Shown: positions 33,658-42,350 of the stretch, piece by piece
How positions within the stretch are numbered: position 1 is the stretch's first letter
Layout: each line of letters begins with the position of its first letter
Assembly (NCBI RefSeq): GCF_000576635.1
Contig: NZ_AVFL01000014.1
Span: 62,001 to 126,000, forward strand
Direction: 5' to 3'
Source: Skermanella stibiiresistens SB22
GTDB lineage: Bacteria; Pseudomonadota; Alphaproteobacteria; Azospirillales; Azospirillaceae
DNA: 64,000 nucleotides
Translations under genes and position numbers: made by a program
Notes under the pieces: model-generated
The model's input: the letters and a program-made list of their open reading frames with translations, nothing else
What the model was told of the DNA's origin: nothing
The model's database searches: none

Positions 33658-36153
33658 TCATCGTAATGATGTCACTCCGCCGGCCTCCACCGTGAGCAAA
33701 GTCGAGATGGCGGTTGTCAGGTCGGCGGGGCTGACCGGCTTCGTCAGCACGGTCACGTCCCGTAGGTCCGGATCGACGCCATTCAGGGAATCGTATCCGG
33801 TACAGAAAAGAAAAGGAACGCCCATGGAAGCCAGCACCCTGGCGATCGGCAAGGAGGTCTGACCGAGAAGATTGAAATCCAGCACGGCGACATCCGGCCT
33901 CGTCGTTTGGGCCATGTCGATGGCGTCCTGCGCCCGTCCCACGGGTCCGAGCACTTGGTAGCCAGCCTCCTCCACCGCGTGGGCCATCGCCAGGGCGGTG
34001 AGCGCCTCATCCTCCACCAACAGCACCCGGACGCCGCTCGACGGCCGTGTCGGCTCATCGTTCGCGGGGCGGGGCATGGGAGCTGCGGAAACGATTCCGC
34101 TTGTCATGAAATGATGCGCGGGCAATACCATGCGGAATCGGAGGCCGGCCGGATCCCATTGGCGATCCTCCTCGCCGCCAAGCTGATTCCTGATGGTCCG
34201 TTCGATGATCAACGTGCCGAACCCGCGCCGCTTCGGCGTGTTGACGGTGGGGCCACCGTTTTCTTCCCAGTTCAGCACCAGGGTGCCGTTCCGCTGGTCG
34301 ACCTCGAAGGCGACGGCGACCCTTCCCGTCGCCTTCGAGAGAGAGCCGTGTTTGGCCGCGTTGATCGTCAATTCGTGCAGGACGATCGACATGGCCTGGG
34401 CGGACGTTGCCACGATCGTCACCGGAACTCCGGAAATGTCCATGCGTCCAGGCGTGGTGTGGGCCTCCAACTCCTGACGGATCATCGTGGTCAGATCCGC
34501 CCCGGACCAGCGCGTGTTCGCGAGCAGCGTATGAGCCCGGGCGATGGCCGCGACGCGCCCTTGGACGACCTCCGCGAAATCCGCGGGACTTTCCGCCCGG
34601 CTCAGGATGACGATGGATTGCACCACCGCGAGCGCGTTCTTGGCCCTGTGATCGACTTCCCCCATGAGCAGGCGCAGACGGGCTTCGGCGTCCTTCCGCT
34701 CGGTCAGGTCGACCGCCATCGTGACGACCAGTCGGCGTCCGCCACCGTCGCGCCCGATCGGCGCGGATCGGAAAGCCCAGGCGCGCTCCAGCCCCTCCGA
34801 TGTGACGACGGCGTGTTCGCCCTCCTCGAGCGGCCGGTCCAGCGCGTGGAGCCTGTCAAAGTTGGATGAGGGTCCGGCATTGTCGTGGAAGGCGCGGCTG
34901 GACCAATCGGACATCGTCGGAATCTCGGCGCGCGAGTATCCCGAGGCGTCCAGCCAGGCGCGGTTCACATGGATGATCTCGCCATCCTCGGCATGCACGA
35001 TCGCCGGGAAAGGCGCTCCCTCGACCACGCGCCGCAACCGGGTCTCGCTGTCCCGCAGGTCGGCGGTCCGCCTGCCGATCAAGTCGGCGGTATCCCGAAG
35101 CGCCTCGTCCACGGCCCTGATCTCGGCGACGCCTGGATAAACCGCCGACAGGGGTCTGCCGAGGCCCAGAGCCCGCGCCGCCGCGGCCAATTGCGTGATC
35201 GGCATCGCCAAACCGCGCGCCAGCGCCAAGGCGACGGCCAAGCCCAATAGGAAAAGCAGCAGGCCGCCGGCTGCGAACAGCGTCAGTGTCCTTTGGGGCG
35301 CGGAGTTCACCAGGGCGTCGGGAACGCTGACACCGACCAGCCAGCCCGAATATTCGGAGCGCTGGTAGGACTGAAGCGACATGAACCGGTCGATGTTGGC
35401 GATGTGTTGGACGCCTTCGGGAACATCCCTCACCTTTGTCCAAACCTCGTCGGGCAGCTTCGTGCCGACCAGTTCATCCCCCGATTTCGAGCGGGCGATG
35501 ATGGTGCCTGTCCGATCGATCAAACCCGCGATCCAGCCGGGAGGAAGGCGATCGGGCGTGAAGATCGACTGAAGCCGCTCCAGCGATATCGTCAGGCTCA
35601 GCAGATATTTGACCTCGTCGTTCCTGATGACGGGCACGACCACGATCAAGAGCCGTGTCCTGGCCACGGCTCCGGTCAGGAGATTGGAGAACTTCGGCAG
35701 GCGGGTCGAGATGGCGGCGCGGTCCGCGTCGAAGATGGGGTTGCGCGGCAGGGGATTTCCCCACGGCACCCGCGTGTTCACCAGTTGCTGGCTGGCGAGA
35801 TCGCGGAGCAGCACATTGGTTCCAAGTAGGTCGCGCACCTTCGTGGCGTAATCGTGGAACGACGCGAGATCGTCGCTCGTCAGGCTTTCCGACAGAGCCA
35901 GGACCTCGCCGACGGCCAAGATGCGGGCAAGCTCCCGGTCTATGTCCTCGGCCAGCAGTCGGGCCCGGTCTTGAACCTGATCCTCGATCACGGCCATCTC
36001 CACTTTGGCACCATGGTGGAGAAGGGCCGCGGAGAAAAGCAGAAGTGGTATGGTACAAGCGGTCACCAGTAGAACAAGCCAAGTCCGCACCCGCAGGGAC
36101 CGCCGAAACCAAGTCGCCCGTTCTTCAATCGGCGAGACAGAAGCCACAGTCAT
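33658..36153 (-). CDS. HWE-type hybrid sensor kinase with C-terminal receiver
   Basis: 831 aa. TM1 ~25-46; cache-type periplasmic domain ~50-285 (GWIAGLIDRTGTIIARS); TM2 ~292-313; HAMP ~314-366; PAS ~372-485. The HWE kinase core has H502 in GEVDHRAKNALAVVQSI and the family Trp-x-Glu in LNWEENGGP, with an atypical short ATPase domain (HELTINAAKHGS). A receiver domain occupies ~715-825 (VLLVEDEALTALAM; phosphoacceptor in VAVLDFNLLG; VLTKPVS). HWE kinases are common in alphaproteobacteria and often feed general stress or light responses. It stands alone, with a long AT-rich leader at 36154-36260. Confidence 0.88.
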   Translation of the reverse strand: MTVASVSPIEERATWFRRSLRVRTWLVLLVTACTIPLLLFSAALLHHGAKVEMAVIEDQVQDRARLLAEDIDRELARILAVGEVLALSESLTSDDLASFHDYATKVRDLLGTNVLLRDLASQQLVNTRVPWGNPLPRNPIFDADRAAISTRLPKFSNLLTGAVARTRLLIVVVPVIRNDEVKYLLSLTISLERLQSIFTPDRLPPGWIAGLIDRTGTIIARSKSGDELVGTKLPDEVWTKVRDVPEGVQHIANIDRFMSLQSYQRSEYSGWLVGVSVPDALVNSAPQRTLTLFAAGGLLLFLLGLAVALALARGLAMPITQLAAAARALGLGRPLSAVYPGVAEIRAVDEALRDTADLIGRRTADLRDSETRLRRVVEGAPFPAIVHAEDGEIIHVNRAWLDASGYSRAEIPTMSDWSSRAFHDNAGPSSNFDRLHALDRPLEEGEHAVVTSEGLERAWAFRSAPIGRDGGGRRLVVTMAVDLTERKDAEARLRLLMGEVDHRAKNALAVVQSIVILSRAESPADFAEVVQGRVAAIARAHTLLANTRWSGADLTTMIRQELEAHTTPGRMDISGVPVTIVATSAQAMSIVLHELTINAAKHGSLSKATGRVAVAFEVDQRNGTLVLNWEENGGPTVNTPKRRGFGTLIIERTIRNQLGGEEDRQWDPAGLRFRMVLPAHHFMTSGIVSAAPMPRPANDEPTRPSSGVRVLLVEDEALTALAMAHAVEEAGYQVLGPVGRAQDAIDMAQTTRPDVAVLDFNLLGQTSLPIARVLASMGVPFLFCTGYDSLNGVDPDLRDVTVLTKPVSPADLTTAISTLLTVEAGGVTSLR

Positions 36154-36413
36154 GTTTTCCTGGACTTATCATACAATTTCTACAGTGAGCGTCGTGAGGG
36201 CGCTGTGATGACACCCATCCCTTAACAATTTCAGAGAGGATAATCATAGTTTATTTTTAACCACACCTCGGGTTTCGGTCCAGCGCCGTCCAAAGCGACG
36301 GGGATTTGTCCGGCTGGGGATTCGCGCTTGATTCCAGCCCCGCGCCACCCGAGGATTTCGATGATAATCGCCGCGACGCGGTTCGGTTACCGGCACGATA
36401 GCGGGCACGATCC

Positions 36414-37370
36414 ATGGCGACCATCCTAGCTCTCACCCACTCGGGATACTTCCACGCCGACGAGGTCACCGCCTACGCGATCCTCCGGCTCGGGGACGAG
36501 AATGTCGCCGCCTCGTTCAAGCGCAGCCGTGATCCGACCCTGATCTCCCAGGCGGCCATCGTCTTCGATGTCGGCGGCGTCCACGATCCAAGCCAGGGCC
36601 GATACGATCACCACATGACGGTCGATCGGGCGCCGAAACGCGATGACGGGCGTCTTTATAGTTCCGCCGGTCTGATATGGCGGGATTTCGGCCGTGCCGC
36701 GTTGCGAGGAATGGCGGCTGGTCCCGATGACAAGGGAATTCCGGCCGATGGCGTCACGACCCACTTGGATGAGCTTTGGGCACGCATCGACCACGTGTTC
36801 ATCCGCCGGATAGACGGCGTCGACACCGGTGAGGAGCCGGCGCCACCGCTCTCCTACGCGGACCAGATCGACGCCTTCAACCCGAACTGGACCGAGGAGA
36901 TCGACGCCGACAGGAGATTCCTCGAAGCGGCCGGTTTCGCGGCGGACACCTTGCGCCGCTTGGTCAGGCGGGAACTCGCCCACATTCTCTCGCGCGATAT
37001 CGTCCTGGAGGCGCATGCGTCGAGCGCCGACCCCCGTGTGCTGGAGCTACCCGGAAGCTTGCCCTGGCAAGGCGTCGTACAGGATCACGGTCTGCCCGTG
37101 GTCTACGCCATCTACCACAAGGACGGCGACTGGATGATCACCGCCATGCCAACCAGCGCGGGGGGACATGACCAACGGGTTCCCCTGCCCCGGGCGTGGG
37201 CGGGACTGCGGGATGCCGACATCCAGAAGACCTCCGGGGTCGAGGACGCGGTGTTCGCTCACGCCGCCCGCTTCTGCGGTGCCGCCGGGAGCAAGGCCGG
37301 CGCGCTCGAAATGGCTAGAAAGGCCTTGGAACTGGCCGGTCATCCGCCACCAACGATGGTTCAATCGTAG
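36414..37370 (+). CDS. MYG1-family metal-dependent hydrolase
   Basis: 318 aa. The family's metal-binding motifs are clear: LTHSGYFHADEVTAYAIL near the N-terminus, VFDVGGVHDPSQGRYDHHM (Asp and the DHH-like His pair), and the later YSSAGLIWRDFG and YADQIDAFNPNW. Eukaryotic MYG1 is a 3'-5' RNA exonuclease; bacterial members are assigned the same DHH-like fold without a proven substrate. No good ribosome site precedes the ATG at 36414, but the following sequence matches the family N-terminus. A REP-like pair follows its stop directly. Confidence 0.85.
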   Translation: MATILALTHSGYFHADEVTAYAILRLGDENVAASFKRSRDPTLISQAAIVFDVGGVHDPSQGRYDHHMTVDRAPKRDDGRLYSSAGLIWRDFGRAALRGMAAGPDDKGIPADGVTTHLDELWARIDHVFIRRIDGVDTGEEPAPPLSYADQIDAFNPNWTEEIDADRRFLEAAGFAADTLRRLVRRELAHILSRDIVLEAHASSADPRVLELPGSLPWQGVVQDHGLPVVYAIYHKDGDWMITAMPTSAGGHDQRVPLPRAWAGLRDADIQKTSGVEDAVFAHAARFCGAAGSKAGALEMARKALELAGHPPPTMVQS

Positions 37371-37446
37371 GTCGGCTAAAGCGAAGCGGCAGCCGACACC
37401 CACTCAAACGCGCCTGCTTGTCGGCTGCCGCTTCGCTTTGGCCGAT
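37371..37446. repeat. REP-like palindrome pair, inverted
   Basis: Two 27-nt palindromes face each other. At 37371-37397 a 7-bp stem GTCGGCT/AGCCGAC closes the loop AAAGCGAAGCGGC. At 37420-37446 the same unit appears inverted, GTCGGCT then GCCGCTTCGCTTT then GGCCGAT. The same arrangement recurs at 60440-60509 with a different stem sequence. It starts at the stop codon of the MYG1 gene. Confidence 0.75.
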
Positions 37447-37734
37447 CCATGGTGCAATCCGCTAGGTACATAATCCTCACAATTATTGTTTTGGAGAGCT
37501 GTGAGTCTGTATATCACTATTTTAGTTGTCGGTGTTTTTGGTGAATTAGTAAACTACAACCCATCGTAAAACATAATTTATACGATGGGTATTCTTGCCG
37601 ATCACGAAGGGGTTTTAACGAAGTCACGGGCAACGCCAACGGCTCCCCCCTGTTGACCCGGCATGTCCCGACCAGTGCCAGAACCGACGCGCGGTCGGGT
37701 ACGGGACGGATCCTCAGCGAAAAGGTTTGCGACC
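37447..37734. other. AT-rich intergenic region
   Basis: 288 bases (364 with the REP pair) before the ThDP enzyme. 37470-37600 is strongly AT-rich and contains the 10-bp inverted repeat at 37559-37590. It probably holds the promoter of the ThDP enzyme gene. No gene is seen. Confidence 0.5.
37559..37590. repeat. ACCCATCGTA inverted repeat
   Basis: ACCCATCGTA (37559-37568) and TACGATGGGT (37581-37590) form a perfect 10-bp inverted repeat with a 12-nt AT-only-but-one spacer. The left arm plus its flank, CCCATCGTAAAA, also occurs at 4886 upstream of the recombinase gene. It could be a hairpin or a dimeric protein site. Confidence 0.45.
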
Positions 37735-39528
37735 ATGGCCCAGACAGTCGGCGATTTCTTCTGGCGACGCTTGCATCAATGGGGTGTGCGGCGGGTGTTC
37801 GGATATCCTGGCGACGGCATCAACGGCCTTCTCGGAGCCTTGAACCGGTTCGATGGCGAGATCGAGTTCGTCCAAGTCCGGCACGAGGAGATGGCCGCGT
37901 TCATGGCCTCCGCCCACGCCAAGTTCACCGGGGAACTCGGCGTCTGCCTCGCCACCTCCGGTCCCGGGGCATCGCATCTGATCACCGGATTGTACGACGC
38001 CCGCCTCGACCACATGCCGGTGCTGGCGATCGCCGGGCAGCAGGCCCGCACGGCGGTTGGCTCGCACTACCAGCAGGAGGTCGACCTCGTCAGCATGTTC
38101 AAGGATGTCGCCGGCGCCTTCGTGCAGCAGGCGATGGTGCCTGGACAGGTACGGCATCTGGTCGACCGCGCCGTGCGGACGGCCGTGGGCGAGCGCAAGG
38201 TGACCGCCCTGATACTTCCCAACGACCTGCAGGAGGCGGCGTACGAGGAACCGCCGCGCAAGCACGGCTCCGTCTTCTCCGGTGTCGGCTTCAGCGCCCC
38301 CAAGGTGGTTCCCTACGAATCCGACCTGCGGCGCGCGGCGGACGTGTTGAACGAGGGCCGGCGCGTCGCGATCCTTGTCGGCGCCGGCGCCCTTGGCGCC
38401 ACCGACGAGGTGATCGCCGTCGCCGACAGGCTGGGTGCCGGTGTCGCCAAGGCGCTGCTTGGCAAGGCGGCTCTGCCCGACGACCTGCCTTGGGTGACTG
38501 GTTCGATCGGCCTGCTGGGAACCAAGCCCAGCTATGACCTGATGATGGAATGCGACACGCTCCTGATGATCGGGTCTGGCTTCCCGTATTCCGAGTTCCT
38601 GCCGAAGGAAGGCGACGCCCGGGGTGTCCAGATCGATCTCAAGCCGGACATGCTGAGCATCCGCTATCCGATGGAGGTCAATCTGGTCGGCGACAGCGCC
38701 GAGACGCTCCGCGCCCTGCTGCCCCTGCTGGTGGAGAAGTCCGACCGTTCCTGGCGTACCGGCATCGAGGAGAACGTCACCGCTTGGTGGAAGACCCTGG
38801 AGGATCGGGCCATGCAGCCCGCCGAGCCGGTCAATCCCCAGCGCGTCACCTGGGAACTGTCGCCGCGCCTGCCGCCCCGCTCGATCATCACCAGTGACTC
38901 AGGGTCTTGCGCCAATTGGTTCGCGCGTGACATCAAAATCCAGCGCGGCATGATGTGCTCGCTGTCGGGCGGGTTGGCTTCGATGGGCGCCGCCGTTCCC
39001 TACGCCATCGCCGCCAAGTTCGCCCATCCGGATCGCCCCGTGATCGCATTGGTCGGCGACGGCGCCATGCAGATGAGCAACATGGCGGAACTGATCACCA
39101 TCGCCAAGTACTGGAAACAATGGTCGAGCCCCAAGCTGGTGGTCTGCGTCTTCAACAACGAGGACTTAAATCAGGTGACCTGGGAACAGCGGGTGCAGGA
39201 AGGCGACCCCAAGTTCGAGGCGAGTCAGGTGCTGCCGAACGTCCCCTATCACCGTTTCGCGGAGATGATCGGCCTGAAGGGCATCTATGTCGACGATCCC
39301 GAGCGGGTCGCGGCGGGCTGGGACGAGGCTTTCGCCGCCGACCGGCCGGTCCTGCTGGAGGTCAAGACCGACCCCAACGTGCCGCCGCTGCCGCCGCACA
39401 TCACCCTGACCCAGGCGAAGAACTTCACCTCGTTCCTGATCGCCGGCGATCCCGATCAGGGCAGCGTCCTGATCAACTCCGCCAAGCAGGTCCTGAGCGG
39501 CATCCTGCCCGGCCACAAACCCCGCTGA
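37735..39528 (+). CDS. ThDP-dependent pyruvate-oxidase-like enzyme
   Basis: About 597 aa with the three-domain fold of acetolactate synthase/pyruvate oxidase. The N-terminal PYR domain has the catalytic glutamate in VRHEEMAAF (about E51/52) and ATSGPGASHLITGLYDA. A central FAD/regulatory domain follows. The C-terminal PP domain has the ThDP motif GDGAMQMSNMAEL ... NNEDLNQVTWE. The closest pattern is PoxB-like (pyruvate to acetate and CO2), but quinone versus oxygen use cannot be read from the sequence, and acetolactate-type chemistry is possible. ATG at 37735 is chosen because AQTVGDFFWRRLHQWGV is the family start. Confidence 0.82.
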   Translation: MAQTVGDFFWRRLHQWGVRRVFGYPGDGINGLLGALNRFDGEIEFVQVRHEEMAAFMASAHAKFTGELGVCLATSGPGASHLITGLYDARLDHMPVLAIAGQQARTAVGSHYQQEVDLVSMFKDVAGAFVQQAMVPGQVRHLVDRAVRTAVGERKVTALILPNDLQEAAYEEPPRKHGSVFSGVGFSAPKVVPYESDLRRAADVLNEGRRVAILVGAGALGATDEVIAVADRLGAGVAKALLGKAALPDDLPWVTGSIGLLGTKPSYDLMMECDTLLMIGSGFPYSEFLPKEGDARGVQIDLKPDMLSIRYPMEVNLVGDSAETLRALLPLLVEKSDRSWRTGIEENVTAWWKTLEDRAMQPAEPVNPQRVTWELSPRLPPRSIITSDSGSCANWFARDIKIQRGMMCSLSGGLASMGAAVPYAIAAKFAHPDRPVIALVGDGAMQMSNMAELITIAKYWKQWSSPKLVVCVFNNEDLNQVTWEQRVQEGDPKFEASQVLPNVPYHRFAEMIGLKGIYVDDPERVAAGWDEAFAADRPVLLEVKTDPNVPPLPPHITLTQAKNFTSFLIAGDPDQGSVLINSAKQVLSGILPGHKPR

Positions 39529-39563
39529 ACTCCAGCCAAGGCCAGCCTGCCCCCGTTGGCCCG

Positions 39564-40589
39564 TCAGCGTCGCTGGCGGGTCAGCGCCGCGTGGGCCAGG
39601 TATCCCAGTCCTCCAGCCAAGGCTACGGCCGCCGTGAAGGCTGTCGCCCTCGCCGTCCCTCCACTCGATGTCAGCATCAGATGATGCCGAGGCAGGCCAA
39701 ACCGGCCGCGCATCCTGTGCTGGCCTGGAACCGTGTCGAACAGGTTGTCGGGCCGGCCCGGCGTGTCGGGCTGCTCCGTCAACTGCCCATCGACCGCGTT
39801 CTCCGCGAGGTAATGGTCGGCGAAACCCGGTAGGGCGTAGTTTCCCAGGATCGCCTCCATGGCGCTCGCTCCCAGCCAGTATTCGCGCTTCGGTCGCTCC
39901 GCCACCCGCACGATGGCGCGGCCGATGTCCTCCGGCTGGAAGATCTTCCCCATCGGCCGCGCCCGGCGCGGCATGTGGCTCCGTGCCCAATCGAACTGCG
40001 GCGTGTTGACGGCGGGTAGCTGGACCATCGACAGCTTCACGTCGTGGCCGTCATGGAGCAGTTCCGACCGCAGGCTGTCGATGAAGCCCCGGATGGCCGC
40101 CTTGGCTCCGCAATAGGCCGCCTGGAGCGGAATGGAGCGATAGGCCAAGGCGGAACCGATCTGGATGATCGTACCCTGGCCGCGCGGGATCATGTGCCGC
40201 AAGGCCGCCTGGATGCCGAAGGCGGAGCCGAGATATGTCACCTCGGTCACCCGGCGCAACTCCTCTGGCGCCAAGTGCTCGACCCGGCCGAAGACGGTGA
40301 CCATGGCGTTGTTGACCCAGACGTCGATCGGTCCCAATTCGCGCTCGATCCGGTCCGCCGCCGCCGACACGGCGGCCTCGTCGGCCACGTCCAGCGGCAG
40401 GACGAGGGCCCCGCCCCCCAGCCGCTCGACCTCGCGGGCGACAACGTTCAGCGCCTCCTCCGAACGGGCGATCAAGGCGATGTCGGCTCCCCATTCGGCG
40501 GCGAAGGCCAACGCGATGGCCCGGCCGATCCCGGCGGAAGCGCCGGTGACGCAGACGACGGGTGGAGATGGAATTGTCTGGTTTCCCAC
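39564..40589 (-). CDS. Short-chain dehydrogenase/reductase with C-terminal membrane anchor
   Basis: 341 aa. Residues 1-250 form a classical SDR: TGASAGIG (15-22), VNNAM (92-96), S146, Y159 and K163 (AAYCGAKAA). The ~90-residue C-terminal extension (long for the family) ends in a hydrophobic stretch, ATAFTAAVALAGGLGYLAHAAL, that may anchor it to the membrane. The substrate is unknown. It is convergent with the ThDP enzyme gene and divergent from the MFS gene; a TGATATGTCA operator lies 143 bp upstream, so it may belong to the same regulon. Confidence 0.83.
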   Translation of the reverse strand: MGNQTIPSPPVVCVTGASAGIGRAIALAFAAEWGADIALIARSEEALNVVAREVERLGGGALVLPLDVADEAAVSAAADRIERELGPIDVWVNNAMVTVFGRVEHLAPEELRRVTEVTYLGSAFGIQAALRHMIPRGQGTIIQIGSALAYRSIPLQAAYCGAKAAIRGFIDSLRSELLHDGHDVKLSMVQLPAVNTPQFDWARSHMPRRARPMGKIFQPEDIGRAIVRVAERPKREYWLGASAMEAILGNYALPGFADHYLAENAVDGQLTEQPDTPGRPDNLFDTVPGQHRMRGRFGLPRHHLMLTSSGGTARATAFTAAVALAGGLGYLAHAALTRQRR

Positions 40590-40731
40590 TTGGAGCCCTC
40601 GCTAGATCGATGGTTGGACGTACCCGGCCAAACTCCCTGATGGGCCGGTGGTTCCATGGTTTCTCCATCCCTTCGTTCGGAAACGGGTGAACGCCTCCGG
40701 TCATCTTGTCAGCCCTTTTTGCGTATGTTAG

Positions 40732-40741
40732 TGATATGTCA
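40732..40741. promoter_or_regulatory. Putative GntR operator, site 1 (TGATATGTCA)
   Basis: A near-palindrome in the SDR-MFS divergent region, with context TTAG-TGATATGTCA-GTCGC. It matches sites at 43511 and 44784 in both core and the right flank (GTC or TTC). It lies 102 bp upstream of the MFS start. Confidence 0.6.
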
Positions 40742-40842
40742 GTCGCATACTCAACACCATGTCATTGGTGTTCGAGCGTCGCGTCACGCACATCCCAAGC
40801 GCGCCCGAGATCGCGCGAAGAACCAGAAGGGGAGGAGACGGA

Positions 40843-42264
40843 ATGACGGTACAAGCCGGAGTGGACGGCATCGGAATCGTGCCCGGCGCCCGGGCGCGGG
40901 CGGTGGACAGTCGGTACGCGCAGGCTGAGGGAGTCGCGGCGCGGCTGGAACGGCTGCCGATGACCTCGTATCAGCGTGGGATCTTCCTGATCATCGCGAC
41001 CGCCTGGTTCTTCGATTCCATGGATCTTGGCACCCTCACCTTCGTGCTGGGATCGATCAGGACCGAGTTTGGCCTGACGACGGCCCAGACCGGGCTCCTG
41101 TCCAGCATGAGTTTCCTTGGAATGTTCCTGGGCGCCAGCATCGCCGGGATGCTCGCCGACCGGTTCGGCCGGACGATCGTGTTCCAGACCAGCATGGTGT
41201 TTTGGGGCGTCGGAAGCTTCCTGTGCGGCTACGCGCCGGATGTCGTGTTCCTGGCGGTCGCCCGCGTCATCCTGGGCTTCGGCATGGGCATGGAATTCCC
41301 GGTGGCACAGTCGATCGTGTCCGAGATCATCCCAGCCAAGAAGCGCGGCAAGTACATGGCCCTGCTGGAGGGTTTCTGGCCGATCGGGTTCATCGCCGCC
41401 GGTCTGCTGACCTACTGGGTCCTGTCCTTCGCCGATTGGCGCACCGTCTTCTACATCGAGGCGGTCCCAGCGATCTTCCTGCTCTTCATCCGGCTCTGGG
41501 TGCCGGAATCGCCGCGCTGGCTGGCATCACGCGGCCGTGTCGCGGAAGCGGACGCCATCCTGACCAAGATCGAGCACAAGGTGCGTCAACGCACCGGCGA
41601 CCGGGATCTGCCGGATCCCGTGATCATCCCGTCGCGTCAGGCAGCCACCCCCAGCGGCTTCTCGTTCCTGGAGTTGTGGAAAGGCCCCTACGCCAAGCGG
41701 ACGGTGATGATCTGGTCGCTCTGGTTCTTCGCGCTGCTGGGGTACTACGGCCTCACGACATGGTTGGGAGCGCTGCTCCAGCAGGCGGGCTTCGCGGTCA
41801 CCAAATCGGTCTTCTACACGATCCTGATCTCCCTGGCCGGCATTCCAGGTTTCATCACCGCCGCGTGGCTGGTGGAGGCGTGGGGCAGGAAATCGACTTG
41901 CGTGCTGATGCTGCTGGGCAGCGCCGCCGCCTCGTATTTCTACGGCACCGCCGCCAGCGTCAACCAGCTGATCGGGTTCGGCTTGGTGATGCAGTTCTTC
42001 CTGTTCGGCATGTGGTCGGTCCTCTACGCCTACACGCCGGAACTCTACCCGACTAGGGCGCGCGCGACGGGGGCCGGCTGCGCCTCGGCGATCGGCCGCC
42101 TGGGCTCGCTGCTCGGTCCCTACATCGTCGGCGTCATCCTGCCGACCGCCGGGCAGATCGGCGTCTTCAGCCTGGGCGCCGGCGCCTTCGTCATCGCGGC
42201 CCTGGTCGTGATCGTCCTGGGCGAGGAGACCAAGGGCAAGATGCTCGAGGACATCTCCCACTGA
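40843..42264 (+). CDS. MFS transporter, metabolite:proton symporter type
   Basis: About 473 aa with twelve predicted membrane segments. MFS signatures are GMLADRFGRTIVF in loop 2-3, VARVILGFGMGMEFPVAQS in helix 4-5, and VPESPRWLASRGR in the central loop, so it belongs to the sugar/aromatic-acid-like part of the superfamily. The helix-11 region TPELYPTRARATGAG is also typical. The substrate is unknown. GGGGAGGAGACGGA stands before the ATG at 40843. It is followed by a strong hairpin (42278-42321) and then the alcohol dehydrogenase, all under operator site 1. Confidence 0.87.
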   Translation: MTVQAGVDGIGIVPGARARAVDSRYAQAEGVAARLERLPMTSYQRGIFLIIATAWFFDSMDLGTLTFVLGSIRTEFGLTTAQTGLLSSMSFLGMFLGASIAGMLADRFGRTIVFQTSMVFWGVGSFLCGYAPDVVFLAVARVILGFGMGMEFPVAQSIVSEIIPAKKRGKYMALLEGFWPIGFIAAGLLTYWVLSFADWRTVFYIEAVPAIFLLFIRLWVPESPRWLASRGRVAEADAILTKIEHKVRQRTGDRDLPDPVIIPSRQAATPSGFSFLELWKGPYAKRTVMIWSLWFFALLGYYGLTTWLGALLQQAGFAVTKSVFYTILISLAGIPGFITAAWLVEAWGRKSTCVLMLLGSAAASYFYGTAASVNQLIGFGLVMQFFLFGMWSVLYAYTPELYPTRARATGAGCASAIGRLGSLLGPYIVGVILPTAGQIGVFSLGAGAFVIAALVVIVLGEETKGKMLEDISH

Positions 42265-42277
42265 TCCGATCCAGCCC

Positions 42278-42321
42278 GCCGGACCAGCCGCTCCGCCTTC
42301 CACCGGCGCGGCTGGTCCGGC
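42278..42321 (+). terminator. Hairpin between MFS and dehydrogenase genes
   Basis: A perfect 12-bp stem, GCCGGACCAGCC (42278-42289) and GGCTGGTCCGGC (42310-42321), with a 20-nt loop, is followed by GCCTTTTCC. It could end or attenuate the MFS transcript before the alcohol dehydrogenase. Confidence 0.6.
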
Positions 42322-42350
42322 GCCTTTTCCGCCAAAACCGGGAACCATCC

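Noticed and set aside
39560-39580. Hairpin CCCGTCAGC/GCTGGCGGG as terminator of the ThDP enzyme gene
   Set aside because: It overlaps the 3' coding end of the convergent SDR gene, has a mismatch and lacks a T-run; too weak to call.
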